Below are positions 25,601 to 33,838 of a stretch of 64,000 bases of DNA, piece by piece. Under the pieces are notes generated by a model, which was given only the letters and a program-made list of their open reading frames with translations, had not been told where the DNA came from and searched no databases. This DNA is from CAZDDI01 sp964504195 (GTDB lineage Bacteria > Chloroflexota > Anaerolineae > B4-G1 > SLSP01): NCBI GenBank assembly GCA_964504195.1, contig CAZDDI010000004.1, forward strand, positions 62,001-126,000, given 5' to 3'. Made by a program: the position numbers and the translations under genes. Numbering within the stretch: position 1 is the stretch's first letter; every line of letters begins with the position of its first letter.

Positions 25601-27265
25601 ATGGCGCTACGCACTCTGTATCAAACCTTACTGGATAGCGAGCTGGCCCGCTTGCAGGTGATCGCGCGCCTGTGGAACATTCCGCTTACCGCCGAGCGCC
25701 GCGCGGATATGGCGGCGGAGCTGGCGGATGCGATGTCCAACGCGGCGGCAGTGCAGCGCGTGACGGCGCAACTAGCGCCCGATCAACGCGCCGCGCTGGA
25801 TGATCTGCTCCGCCACGCTGGCGCGCTCCCCTGGCCCACGTTTGCCCGGCAGTGGGGGCAGATTCGCAGCATCGGCCCGGCGCGGTTGGAGCGGGAGGAA
25901 CTCTGGCGCGCGCCAATTTCCCCCGCCGAAGGGCTATGGTTCTACGGGCTGCTCCAACGCGCCTACGCCGGCGCGGTGGAAATGGCCTTCATCCCCGAAG
26001 AGCTGCAGCTCTACCTACCTGTCCCCGCGCCACTGGCAGCCCCTCCACCACCCGCCAGCGCACCGCCCCCGGCTTTGCACGAGGCGGGCGAGCAGGCCGC
26101 CGAAGACCTTACGCGCCTGCTGGCTTATTTGCAAACGCAACCTGTCCGCCGCAACGCCAATGGGACATGGCCCGCCCGCCGCCGCGAGCAGCTGCGCCGC
26201 CAGCTGTCCCCATCCACTGAACCCTATCTGGCCCTGCTGGAAACACTCGCTCTGGAACAGGGCTGGCTGGAGGCGCAGCCGGACTACCTGCGCCCCGCCG
26301 CCGCGCCCTGGCTCACCTGGCTCGAAAGCACGCGCTGGGAGCAATGGCTCGTGCTCGCCCGCGCCTGGGAACACAGCGCCGCCTGGAACGATCTTGCCCA
26401 CGTCCCCACGCTGGAATTGGCGGGCGAGGCCGGCTGGCCGAATCAGCCCCGCGCCACGCGCGCGCGCTTCATGGAGCAACTGCGCTGCTGCACGCCCACC
26501 GTCTGGTATGGCATTAGCGAGTTCATCGCGTACCTGCACGCGCAGTCCCCCGATTTTCTCCGTCCCGATGGGGATTACGACACCTGGCCACTGCACGACC
26601 GGCGCACGGCAACGCGGCTGCGCGGCTTCAACGCCTGGCCCGCCGTGGAAGGCGGACTGGTGGATTTCTATTTGCGTGGGCCGCTGGCGTGGCTAGGGCT
26701 GGTGGATGTGGGCTTCCCCGCCCCGGAGCTCCCCGCCGACCGGTTCCGCCTCAGTGCTGCGGGCGCAGCCTGGTTGGAGCTCGCGCCGCCGCCCACGCTG
26801 CCCGACCCCGCACCGCTCGACATCCGCCCGGAGGGGCTAGTAAGCGTGCCCACCGGTCGCCGCTACGAGCGCTTCCAGCTGAGTCGCGTCGCCCAACCCA
26901 TCCCCGGCGACCCGACGCGGTATCGCCTCACGCCGCGCGCGGTGCAAATCGGCAAACAACAGCATATCAGCCTGCCGCGCATCGTGGAATTTTTGGAGAC
27001 GGCTAGCGATAAACCGCTGCCAGATGCGCTGCGCGGCGCACTGACGCGCGCCTACCAGACGCCGGGCGAAGCGGCGGTAGAGCAACTATGGGTGCTGCGC
27101 GTAAAAAATCCCGCCATGCTCGACTTGCCCGGGCTGCGCCCCTACATCCGCGAGCGGCTCAGCCCGCAACTGGCCCTCATCCGCCATAGCGACCGCGAGC
27201 GCGTCATCGCGCTCCTCGCGCAACACGGCTTGCTTCCCGATGTGCAAGAAAGCGTGTATAATTAA
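25601..27265 (+). CDS. XPB/Ssl2 helicase N-terminal domain-like protein
   Basis: The 554-residue protein begins MALRTLYQTLLDSELARLQVIARLWNIPL and is mostly helical with WH-like segments; a Pro-rich linker (VPAPLAAPPPPASAPPP) lies near residue 150. The late part (DIRPEGLVSVPTGRRYERFQLSRVAQP ... YRLTPRAVQIGKQQHISLPRIVEFLE) corresponds to the region of the XPB/Ssl2 N-terminal family that packs beside the helicase. No helicase motifs (Walker A/B) are present, so it is a stand-alone domain protein as seen in Chloroflexota and Actinomycetota. A role near DNA or transcription repair is only implied by the family name. The ATG has no ribosome site and fits the leaderless promoter upstream. Confidence 0.65.
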   Translation: MALRTLYQTLLDSELARLQVIARLWNIPLTAERRADMAAELADAMSNAAAVQRVTAQLAPDQRAALDDLLRHAGALPWPTFARQWGQIRSIGPARLEREELWRAPISPAEGLWFYGLLQRAYAGAVEMAFIPEELQLYLPVPAPLAAPPPPASAPPPALHEAGEQAAEDLTRLLAYLQTQPVRRNANGTWPARRREQLRRQLSPSTEPYLALLETLALEQGWLEAQPDYLRPAAAPWLTWLESTRWEQWLVLARAWEHSAAWNDLAHVPTLELAGEAGWPNQPRATRARFMEQLRCCTPTVWYGISEFIAYLHAQSPDFLRPDGDYDTWPLHDRRTATRLRGFNAWPAVEGGLVDFYLRGPLAWLGLVDVGFPAPELPADRFRLSAAGAAWLELAPPPTLPDPAPLDIRPEGLVSVPTGRRYERFQLSRVAQPIPGDPTRYRLTPRAVQIGKQQHISLPRIVEFLETASDKPLPDALRGALTRAYQTPGEAAVEQLWVLRVKNPAMLDLPGLRPYIRERLSPQLALIRHSDRERVIALLAQHGLLPDVQESVYN

Positions 27266-27267
27266 GT

Positions 27268-27321
27268 AATGCGGACCGCGCAAAGCGTAACCTTTATTGT
27301 GTGAATTACGCAATACGCATT
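27268..27321. repeat. Imperfect inverted repeat before galactokinase
   Basis: Arms TAATGCG...GCGTAA and TTACGCAATACGCATTA flank CCTTTATTGTGTGAA. It belongs to the same family as the perfect repeat at 10621-10661 and would form a hairpin just before the ribosome site of the galactokinase gene. Confidence 0.5.
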
Positions 27322-27333
27322 AAGGAGCCAACC

Positions 27334-28497
27334 ATGCCAACAGACCCCCTATATGACCGCGTCGTACAAGCCTTCCGCAGCCGGTACTTGCGCGCACCGC
27401 AGATTGTCGTGCGTGCGCCGGGACGGGTGAATCTCATCGGCGAGCACACGGATTATAACGATGGCTTTGTGCTACCAATTGCCGTGGATCGCGCCGCCTG
27501 GGTAGCGGCGGCCACCGTCCCACAACCGGAAGCCACCGTGCGCGCGCTCGACGTGGGCAATAGCGAGGCAATTTTTATGGTTGACCGAACTCCCTCCTCC
27601 ACCGGCAGTTGGGCCGATTACCCCATGAGCATCGTATGGGCGCTGCTGGATGCGGGACACCGTCCGGTAGGGCTAGAAGCAATGATGACCTCCAATGTCC
27701 CCGTCGCTGCCGGGATGTCTTCCTCAGCTGCGGTGGAAATCAGCTTTGCTTATGTCTGGAATCAGCTGAGCGCGCTAGGTTTCTCCAACGAAAAACTGGC
27801 ACTACTGGCGCAACGGGCGGAAAACGAGTATGTGGGTATGAAGTGTGGCATCATGGATCAGATGATTAGCGCGTGCGGCAAAGCGGGACATGCGATGCTA
27901 CTGGATACCCGCACGCTCAAGCAGACGCACTTCACGCTGCCCGCAAACCTGGCGGTGGTGGTGGCGGATAGCCAGATGCGCCGCGAGCTGGCTTCATCAG
28001 AATATAATGTACGCCGCGCGCAGTGCGAGGAGGCGGTCGGGCGGCTGCGCGCGCAGATGCCCGGCATCCGCGCCCTGCGCGATGTGTCGGCAGAAGACCT
28101 GGAACGTCACCGCGCGCTGCTGCCGGAGACCGTGTATCGCCGCGCGCGGCATGTGGTGCGCGAAAACGCGCGCGTGCTGGCGATGACGGGAGCACTGGAG
28201 GGCGACGATCTGGACGCCGCCGGGGAAATCATGCGCGAGGGGCATCGCAGTTTGCGAGACGATTACGAGGTGAGTGTGCCGGAACTCGACACGCTGGTAG
28301 AGGCCGCCAACGAAGTCCCTGGCTGCTACGGGGCGCGGCTCACCGGCGCGGGCTTCGGCGGGTGCATCGTGGCGCTGGCGGATACGGGGGCGACCGATGA
28401 CATCGCCGCGCATCTCACCGAGGCATATACAACGCGCTTTGACAAGCGCCCTGCTGTGTACGTTGTCCACCCGGCGGATGGGGTGGCGATAGTTTAA
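27334..28497 (+). CDS. galK: Galactokinase
   Basis: The start at 27334 (MPTDPLYDRVVQAF) follows AAGGAGCCAACC; an in-frame GTG 11 codons upstream lies in a repeat. The 387-residue protein has the galactokinase signature GRVNLIGEHTDYNDGFVLPIA, the GHMP ATP loop AAGMSSSAAVE and the C-terminal motif GARLTGAGFGGCIVAL. Catalytic Arg (APGRVNL) and Asp (GIMDQ) are in place. It makes galactose-1-phosphate from galactose and ATP in the cytosol. galT and galE are not adjacent, so the rest of the Leloir pathway must lie elsewhere. Confidence 0.95.
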   Translation: MPTDPLYDRVVQAFRSRYLRAPQIVVRAPGRVNLIGEHTDYNDGFVLPIAVDRAAWVAAATVPQPEATVRALDVGNSEAIFMVDRTPSSTGSWADYPMSIVWALLDAGHRPVGLEAMMTSNVPVAAGMSSSAAVEISFAYVWNQLSALGFSNEKLALLAQRAENEYVGMKCGIMDQMISACGKAGHAMLLDTRTLKQTHFTLPANLAVVVADSQMRRELASSEYNVRRAQCEEAVGRLRAQMPGIRALRDVSAEDLERHRALLPETVYRRARHVVRENARVLAMTGALEGDDLDAAGEIMREGHRSLRDDYEVSVPELDTLVEAANEVPGCYGARLTGAGFGGCIVALADTGATDDIAAHLTEAYTTRFDKRPAVYVVHPADGVAIV

Positions 28498-28514
28498 TTC
28501 AATGAGGGTAACTA

Positions 28515-29702
28515 ATGACCATACACACTTTCAAACGGCTAGGGATTACACTGGGGTTGGCGGTTTTGGGATTGGCCGCGCTATGGGCCGCGTTGGGCGG
28601 CCAACCGGCGCACGCTCAAGGCAGCGGAATTTATGTTGACAAACGCCTGGGTCGCAGCGATCCGGTGGTATATGTAGGTGAGTATATTACCTTCACCATT
28701 CAAATTCGCAACAATGCGGGCTTTACGGTGACCAGACTCCCGTTACGCGACAACTTCAACCAGGCGGTGCTACGTTACGTGGACGCCTCGCCAGTAGGCC
28801 CGGATAACCAGACCGGAGGACAACTTGATTGGGACGATCTGACCACACACTTCGGAAATCTATCTCCCGGACAGGTGATTTGGTTGACGGTTGGCTTTAT
28901 CGCCGAGCATCCTCAAACGGCCATTGTGAACCGCGCCGAAGTCCATGATGCCGAAGGCACAGAGGGCGATATCGGCGGTGGAGGCAGCACCGTCACCGAC
29001 ACGGTGGCAATTGGCGGCAGCGCGCCGGTGGAAAAGTCAATCATGCGGGGATTAAATCCACAAGTGGGGCAACTACTCACGTTCACCATCACAATCACCA
29101 ATCAAGGGCACGTCACCTTAACCCGCGTGCCGCTGGTAGATGATTACAATCCGGATTGGATGGAGTTTTTCTACGCCGATCCCCCACCGGACGTGGTAAT
29201 CACCACCACGGGCATACTCTCGTGGACAAATATCGTCAGTTGGACCGGCCCTATCGCACCATTTCAGGCCGTGACCATCACCACCGTGTTCACCGCGTTG
29301 ACCAGTGCCAACAATTTACCCCTCAACCGCGCGGAAGTAGAGGCTGTTGGCGATTGGTACGGGAATGATTGGGCCGGCGGCGCGGATGAGGTGCCAATCA
29401 CTATCGTTGACAGACCAACGACCACCCCAATCCCCACCCCTACACCAACAACCCCAACACCGTCAACACCGACGCCCGCTACGCCGGCACCATCTACCCC
29501 AACACCCGCTACTCCGACCCCGGCGGCGCCTGAGCCATCGCATACGCCCATCCCGGTTATTCCACTCCTCCCGCTCACCGGCGAACCGAGCAGCGGTTGG
29601 GGCGGGCTGTTATTGATGGCCGCTCTCAGTGTGATAGCAGGGGCCATGGTAACGCGCCGCTATTTGCAACAGCGTAAAGAACAAACACCGCTTCAATCGT
29701 AA
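28515..29702 (+). CDS. Secreted DUF11 surface protein with LPXTG-type sorting signal
   Basis: The 395-residue protein has an N-terminal signal peptide (LGITLGLAVLGLAALWAALGGQPAHAQ) and two DUF11-type beta-sandwich modules (about 40-155 and 165-290: SDPVVYVGEYITFTIQIRN; LNPQVGQLLTFTITITNQG). A Thr/Pro linker of about 45 residues follows, then LPLTGE, a hydrophobic helix (GGLLLMAALSVIAGAMV) and the basic tail TRRYLQQRKEQ. This is the classic sortase sorting signal, so it is probably cell-wall or surface anchored. No sortase gene is in the window. It lies 17 bases after galK, possibly co-transcribed. Confidence 0.88.
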   Translation: MTIHTFKRLGITLGLAVLGLAALWAALGGQPAHAQGSGIYVDKRLGRSDPVVYVGEYITFTIQIRNNAGFTVTRLPLRDNFNQAVLRYVDASPVGPDNQTGGQLDWDDLTTHFGNLSPGQVIWLTVGFIAEHPQTAIVNRAEVHDAEGTEGDIGGGGSTVTDTVAIGGSAPVEKSIMRGLNPQVGQLLTFTITITNQGHVTLTRVPLVDDYNPDWMEFFYADPPPDVVITTTGILSWTNIVSWTGPIAPFQAVTITTVFTALTSANNLPLNRAEVEAVGDWYGNDWAGGADEVPITIVDRPTTTPIPTPTPTTPTPSTPTPATPAPSTPTPATPTPAAPEPSHTPIPVIPLLPLTGEPSSGWGGLLLMAALSVIAGAMVTRRYLQQRKEQTPLQS

Positions 29703-29793
29703 AAACTGTGATCTGCAACAGCATAGAGGCTACATTTTTCCCGTGTGTCAATACACCCCTTGATAGCCCCTGTGGTAAATGAGGAGCACAACC

Positions 29794-30192
29794 ATGCCAG
29801 AGTCACAATCAGTATTCATGCCACTTTGTTCTGCGGGCTTGATACTACTAATAAGCGCTTTCATGCTCGCCAGCGCCATCCGCATCGTACCGGAGACCAA
29901 ACGCCTCTCGGTGTTCCGCCTGGGTCGCTACATAGGCGAAGTAGGCCCTGGCGTGGTGCTCCTGATCCCAATCATAGATAAGGGCATTCTGATTGACATC
30001 CACGATCAGGTCACGAAGCTGTACGAGCAGACCAAAATCTGGGGAGCCGTAGGCACCACCCTGACCGAGGTACATCAAGACGGCAGCGTAGACCTCGGCG
30101 GCGAGATGTGGAACGCCATCAGCCCAACGCCGATCCCGCCCGGTAAGCAAGTGCGCGTGGTCAAGGCGATTTTGGAGGTCAAGGAGCTGTAG
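29794..30192 (+). CDS. Small membrane protein: SPFH N-terminus joined to NfeD-like OB domain
   Basis: The start at 29794 (MPESQSVF) follows GAGGAGCACAACC. The 132-residue protein has a membrane helix (about 10-30) and then IRIVPETKRLSVFRLGRYIGEVGPGVVLLIPIIDKGILIDIHDQV, the opening of an SPFH/stomatin-like domain. Instead of the remaining SPFH domain it passes directly into WGAVGTTLTEVHQDGSVDLGGEMWNAIS ... KQVRVVKAILEVKEL, an NfeD-type OB fold. In most bacteria NfeD and an SPFH protein are separate partners in membrane microdomains. This looks like a miniature fusion or the product of an internal deletion. It could still be functional, as the frame is intact. Confidence 0.75.
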   Translation: MPESQSVFMPLCSAGLILLISAFMLASAIRIVPETKRLSVFRLGRYIGEVGPGVVLLIPIIDKGILIDIHDQVTKLYEQTKIWGAVGTTLTEVHQDGSVDLGGEMWNAISPTPIPPGKQVRVVKAILEVKEL

Positions 30193-30249
30193 GGGGAGAC
30201 TTGCAATCCGCTCGCACGCTGCTGTGGGAGGGGCTGGAGTTTTTACCGG

Positions 30250-30282
30250 AGTAGTAAGACGGGTTGCCAACTCGTCCTACTG
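30250..30282. repeat. Degenerate GTAAGACGGGTTG palindrome
   Basis: AGTAAGACGGGTTGCCAAC followed by TCGTCCTAC is an imperfect copy of the perfect palindrome at 55623-55649. The 295-base gap 30193-30487 holds this and the repeat at 30391-30440; no gene is seen. Confidence 0.5.
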
Positions 30283-30390
30283 GGCCAGGAACAGCTACCC
30301 CGCAGCACAAAGAACACGGTGACATCTAGCAAATCAGAAACGGCACATAGACACTTCAAACCGGCGGGGTTCAATGATAGCGTGAAGATT

Positions 30391-30440
30391 GAAACGTGAT
30401 GCGTGAAGCGTGATCAGAAAATCTTCACGCATCACGTTTC
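30391..30440. repeat. Perfect 18-bp inverted repeat, GAAACGTGA family
   Basis: GAAACGTGATGCGTGAAG (30391-30408) and CTTCACGCATCACGTTTC (30423-30440) form a perfect stem with a 14-base loop containing TGATCA, upstream of the alanine-dehydrogenase-like gene. Relatives occur at 32988-33024, 44873-44907, 47795-47841 and 58801-58834. Confidence 0.8.
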
Positions 30441-30487
30441 AGTCCTGGCTTTACTTACACCCTAGAACCAACTACAAAGGAGCGAAT

Positions 30488-31573
30488 ATGAACATCGGTA
30501 TCCCCAAAGAATGTCGCGCAGGGGAGGCCCGCGTGGGCCTGATTCCCGCCATCGTCAGCCTGCTGATCAAGAATGGTCATGCTTGCTACCTGGAGACCGG
30601 AGCGGGGGAAAACTCCGGTTTCGATGATTACGATTATGCCCGCGTGGGCGCGAAAATCCTCCCCACCACGCAAGAGGTTTACCAGCACGCGGATGTCATC
30701 CTCAAGGTGCTCACCCCCACACTCGAAGAGATCGCCTGGATGCGCGAGGGGCAAACGCTGATGGGGCTGCTCGGCATGGTGGCCGCACCAGATGAGGCGC
30801 GCGCGCTGCAAGAACGGCGCATCACCGCCGTAGCTTACGAGATGATTACCGCCGATGGCGAAAACTACCCCATCCTCAAGACCGTGAGCGAGGTGGCCGG
30901 GCGGATGGCACCCTATATCGCCGGGATGATGTCTATGCACAGCCAGGGCGGGCGCGGGATTCTGCTCAACGGCGTGCCGGGCGTCTCCGCTGGCGAGGTC
31001 GTTATCTTGGGCGCGGGCACGGTGGGCGTGAACGCCGCGCGCGGATTCTTGGGCCTGGGCGCTAAAGTCTTCATCCTCAGCCCCCATGTGGAATGTCTGC
31101 GCAAAATTGATACGATGTTCGAGGGGCGCGTGACCACGATGGTCTCCCATGCCTTCAACATCGCCTATACCACGCGCTTCGCGGATGTGGTCATCGGCGC
31201 GGCGCGGGTGCCGGGTGAGCGTGCGCCCCGCCTGCTTACCCGCGAGATGCTGCGCACGATGCGCCGCAATGCTGCGTTCATTGACTTTAGCATTGATCAC
31301 GGCGGTTGTGCGGAAACCAGCCGCCCCACCACGTTGCAGGAGCCGCTGTATGTGGAAGAGGATGTGCTCCACTACTGCGTGCCGAACGTGCCGGGCGCAG
31401 TGCCGCGCACTTCCACCCAGGCAATCAGCAACGCCGCCTGGCCGTACATCGAGGCAGCTGTAAGCCTGGGGGTGGATGCGGCCATCGCACAGAACCCCGC
31501 GCTGGAGCAGGGCGTGGTCATCCGCGACGGTGCCGTGACCAATCCCCAGCTCGCCGCCTTCCTCAAGCGTTAG
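30488..31573 (+). CDS. Alanine dehydrogenase family protein lacking the catalytic His
   Basis: The start at 30488 (MNIGIPKECRAGEARVGLIP) follows AAAGGAGCGAAT. The 361-residue protein aligns along its length with alanine dehydrogenase: R15 and K73 for substrate, the NAD loop GAGTVGVNAARG and the FIDFSIDHGGCAETSRPTT element with the catalytic Asp. The usual FTYLHLA segment reads MGLLGMVAA here, putting Gly96 where the catalytic His96 stands. The C-terminus is about 15 residues shorter than B. subtilis Ald. It may use another substrate, act by a changed mechanism, or be a transhydrogenase-alpha relative. Next to the CoA-transferase gene it suggests a place in amino-acid or organic-acid catabolism. 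Confidence 0.85.
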   Translation: MNIGIPKECRAGEARVGLIPAIVSLLIKNGHACYLETGAGENSGFDDYDYARVGAKILPTTQEVYQHADVILKVLTPTLEEIAWMREGQTLMGLLGMVAAPDEARALQERRITAVAYEMITADGENYPILKTVSEVAGRMAPYIAGMMSMHSQGGRGILLNGVPGVSAGEVVILGAGTVGVNAARGFLGLGAKVFILSPHVECLRKIDTMFEGRVTTMVSHAFNIAYTTRFADVVIGAARVPGERAPRLLTREMLRTMRRNAAFIDFSIDHGGCAETSRPTTLQEPLYVEEDVLHYCVPNVPGAVPRTSTQAISNAAWPYIEAAVSLGVDAAIAQNPALEQGVVIRDGAVTNPQLAAFLKR

Positions 31574-31584
31574 ATAATCCATTA

Positions 31585-31646
31585 GCCACGAATTACACGA
31601 ATTGCACGAAAAAAAGAGAATTAGTGAAATTCGTGTAATTCGTGGC
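31585..31646. repeat. Perfect 19-bp inverted repeat, CGAATTACACGAATT family
   Basis: GCCACGAATTACACGAATT (31585-31603) and its exact complement (31628-31646) enclose 24 bases. It lies between two co-directional genes, 12 bases after a stop and 27 before the next ATG, so it may reduce read-through. A degenerate relative is at 14236-14327. Confidence 0.8.
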
Positions 31647-31673
31647 AAAAATCTGCACCTTACTGGAGATACT

Positions 31674-32978
31674 ATGGACTGGCAAAGTATTTACGCAAGC
31701 AAAGTGACCACCGCGCAAGACGCGATCGCTGCGGCGGTGCATTCCCACAACCGCCTCTTCCTCACGGGCAACTGTAGCGTCCCCACCGTTCTCATCGAGG
31801 CGCTGCTGGCCCACGCGCCCACGCTGGAGGAGGTCGAAATCGCCCAAACGCTCACCGTCGGCCCTGCGCCCTGGGCGGCCCCAGAGATGGACGGGCACCT
31901 GCGCTCCAACGTGCTCTTCATCGGCCACAACACGCGCAAGGGCGTGTGGGAGAAGCGCATTGATTACACGCCCGTATTGCTCTCGGAGTTCCCGCTGCTC
32001 TTCAAGCGCGGCATTTTGCCGGTGGATGTGGCCCTGGCGCACGTCTCGCCGCCCGATGCTGAAGGCTACTGCTCGTTCAGCCTGGAGACGGGGCTGGCAA
32101 AAACGCCGGTGGAAGCGGCCCGCGTGGTCATCGCTCAGGTGAACCGGCAGATGCCTTATGTCTACGGCAACACCCGCATCCACGTCAGCGCGTTGGATTA
32201 CATTGTCGAGGTAGATGCGCCGCTGTTCGAGTTCAAGATGAGCGAGAACCCCGATGATCCCATCACGCAGGCCATCGCCCGCCACATCGCCGAGCTGGTG
32301 CCGAACGGGGCCACGCTCCAGATGGGCATCGGCGCGATTCCCGACGCGGTGCTGGGGTACCTCACGGACAAAAAAGACCTGGGTATCCACACGGAGCTGT
32401 TCGCCGATGGCGTGAAGAAGATGGTGGAGCTGGGTGTCATCACCGGCGCGCGAAAGACCCTGCATCCCGGCAAGATCACGGCGGGCTTCATCCTCGGCTC
32501 GCGTGCGCTGTACGATTGGGTGGATCACAACCCGATGATCGAACTCCACCCCACCGAGTACGTCAATGACCCTTGCATCGTCGGGCAGAACTACCGGCAG
32601 GTCGCCATCAACAGCGCGATTGAGGTGGATTTGACCGGGCAGGTGTGCGCGGACAGCATCGGGCACAAGCTCTTCAGCGGCGTGGGCGGGCAGGTAGATT
32701 TCATCTACGGCAGCAGCCGCTCGGAGGGTGGCGTGCCCATCATCGCGCTGCCCAGCACGGCGAAGGATGACACCGTGAGCCGCATCGCGCCCATGCTCAA
32801 AGAAGGCGCGGGCGTCGTCACCTCGCGCAACCATGTGCATTGGGTCGTCACCGAGTACGGCGCGGTAGACCTCTACGGCAAATCCATCCGCCAGCGCGTG
32901 GAGGGGTTGATCGGCATCGCGCATCCTAACTTCCGCGAGGAGCTGCGGCGCGAAGCGCAAAAGCTGGGCTATATTTGA
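31674..32978 (+). CDS. Acetyl-CoA hydrolase/transferase family (4-hydroxybutyrate or acyl CoA-transferase)
   Basis: The start at 31674 (MDWQSIYASKVTTAQDAIAAAVHSHNRLFLTG) follows GGAGATACT. The 434-residue protein is a single-chain family I-like CoA-transferase. The ISLE-type catalytic segment GIHTELFADGVKKMVELG carries the Glu that forms the glutamyl-CoA thioester, and the GGQVDFIYGSSRSEGG and AVDLYGKSIRQRVEGLIGIAHPNFREEL segments are typical of AbfT/Cat1-like enzymes. It would move CoA between acetyl-CoA and a carboxylic acid such as 4-hydroxybutyrate or butyrate. The exact acid cannot be read from sequence. Confidence 0.9.
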   Translation: MDWQSIYASKVTTAQDAIAAAVHSHNRLFLTGNCSVPTVLIEALLAHAPTLEEVEIAQTLTVGPAPWAAPEMDGHLRSNVLFIGHNTRKGVWEKRIDYTPVLLSEFPLLFKRGILPVDVALAHVSPPDAEGYCSFSLETGLAKTPVEAARVVIAQVNRQMPYVYGNTRIHVSALDYIVEVDAPLFEFKMSENPDDPITQAIARHIAELVPNGATLQMGIGAIPDAVLGYLTDKKDLGIHTELFADGVKKMVELGVITGARKTLHPGKITAGFILGSRALYDWVDHNPMIELHPTEYVNDPCIVGQNYRQVAINSAIEVDLTGQVCADSIGHKLFSGVGGQVDFIYGSSRSEGGVPIIALPSTAKDDTVSRIAPMLKEGAGVVTSRNHVHWVVTEYGAVDLYGKSIRQRVEGLIGIAHPNFREELRREAQKLGYI

Positions 32979-32987
32979 CGTAAAACG

Positions 32988-33024
32988 TGAAACGTGATGC
33001 GTGATCAGAGCGCATCGCGTTTCA
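32988..33024. repeat. Inverted repeat of the GAAACGTGA family
   Basis: TGAAACGTGATGCG and CGCATCGCGTTTCA (one mismatch in 14) flank a TGATCA-containing loop, 10 bases after the CoA-transferase stop. It can act as terminator before the toxin-antitoxin remnants. Confidence 0.7.
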
Positions 33025-33046
33025 TACTTCAAGGTTGGGAAAACAA

Positions 33047-33346
33047 ATGTCCGCTACAAATCTCGAAACCCTGTTGCGCAAACTGCAAACGCTGAAACCG
33101 ATCCTGGTTGACCGTTACAAAGCCAGAGAAATCGGTATCTTTGGGTCCTTTGTTCGTGGAGAGCAAAGCGCCAGCAGCGATATTGATGTGTTGGTGGATT
33201 TTGAAGAAGCTGCAGATTTGTTCGATCTGCTGGGACTGGCCCTATACCTTGAGGAAGAACTCCAACGCAAGGTAGATGTGGTACCTAAACGCGCCCTTCG
33301 CCCAGAACTACGCGAATCTGTGCTGCATGAGCTGGTAAGTTTATGA
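33047..33346 (+). CDS. MntA-like minimal nucleotidyltransferase (antitoxin)
   Basis: The 99-residue protein has the Pol-beta-type motif IGIFGSFVRGEQSASSDIDVLVDF with both metal-binding Asp residues and a third Asp in the later RKVDVVP element. These MNT proteins add nucleotides to and silence a HEPN-type RNase partner (HepT). I start it at 33047 (MSATNLETLL). Its stop overlaps the ATG of a decayed HepT remnant. With the toxin destroyed it may now be free of its original job. Confidence 0.85.
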   Translation: MSATNLETLLRKLQTLKPILVDRYKAREIGIFGSFVRGEQSASSDIDVLVDFEEAADLFDLLGLALYLEEELQRKVDVVPKRALRPELRESVLHELVSL

Positions 33347-33463
33347 GAGATTACGCGCTTTACTTGAAAGACATCCTGGCAGCTATAGACAGCATCGAAA
33401 AATTCACCGACGCCTTCCCCAAATCAAACCAGAGATACAGAAAATTTTAGATACTTTTTGATA
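33343..33463 (+). pseudogene. HepT-like HEPN toxin with internal deletion
   Basis: The ATG overlaps the MntA stop (ATGA) and gives MRDYALYLKDILAAIDSIEKF, the usual HEPN/DUF86 N-terminus. After about 23 residues the frame ends early at base 33450. In the neighbouring frame the next bases read QIKPEIQKILDTF and stop, which looks like the C-terminal helix of the same family. The roughly 75 residues between, including the RNase R-x4-6-H motif, are missing. I infer an internal deletion with frameshift; the N-terminal match is strong, the C-terminal one is short. Confidence 0.6.
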
Positions 33464-33490
33464 TTACGCAAAGAAACACGGAGGAACCGC

Positions 33491-33610
33491 ATGACCATTG
33501 CTGCTGATATGTTACCCACACTAAAAGCGCTTCCTCGTATAGAGAAACTGTGCTTGATACAGTTCCTTGTTCTTGAATTGGCTCAAGAAGAAGGGGGAAA
33601 AGTTGTGTAA
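33491..33610 (+). CDS. Truncated small antitoxin-like peptide
   Basis: GGAGGAACCGC precedes an ATG giving a 39-residue peptide, beginning MTIAADMLPTLKALPRIEK and continuing to LELAQEEGGKVV. This matches the first half of a family of about 75-residue antitoxin-like proteins; the second half is missing, as the frame stops where AT-rich DNA begins. It may be a remnant cut off by acquisition of the following island. Confidence 0.45.
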   Translation: MTIAADMLPTLKALPRIEKLCLIQFLVLELAQEEGGKVV

Positions 33611-33838
33611 ATTTTATAAAAAGATATTAAAAAATTTTAAGATTTGCATATTATAATTTCTCATTATCAATAAAACTTTACTTTCCGCTAAAAGTGTGTT
33701 TTTGGGCTATTTTACTGTTTTTACCAGTTTTAGTATCCCATATCTAGTATTTTTTAACTTGGAAACACTAGATATAGGGGTATTTTCAAGTTAGCGAAAA
33801 CTAAAGTAAAATAACGATTTTAATAATAGAGAAAGAAA
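33611..33838. other. AT-rich gap with imperfect inverted repeats
   Basis: This 228-base stretch is far richer in A and T than its surroundings and has no gene. ATATCTAGT and ACTAGATAT form a hairpin, and TAACTTG/CAAGTTA a second overlapping pair, about 60-130 bases before the next ATG. They may be an operator or a scar at the edge of the transferred island. Confidence 0.45.

Noticed and set aside
31593..33032. Minus-strand open frame of 479 codons opposite the CoA-transferase
   Set aside because: Antisense shadow; its end is a translation of the 31585-31646 palindrome.
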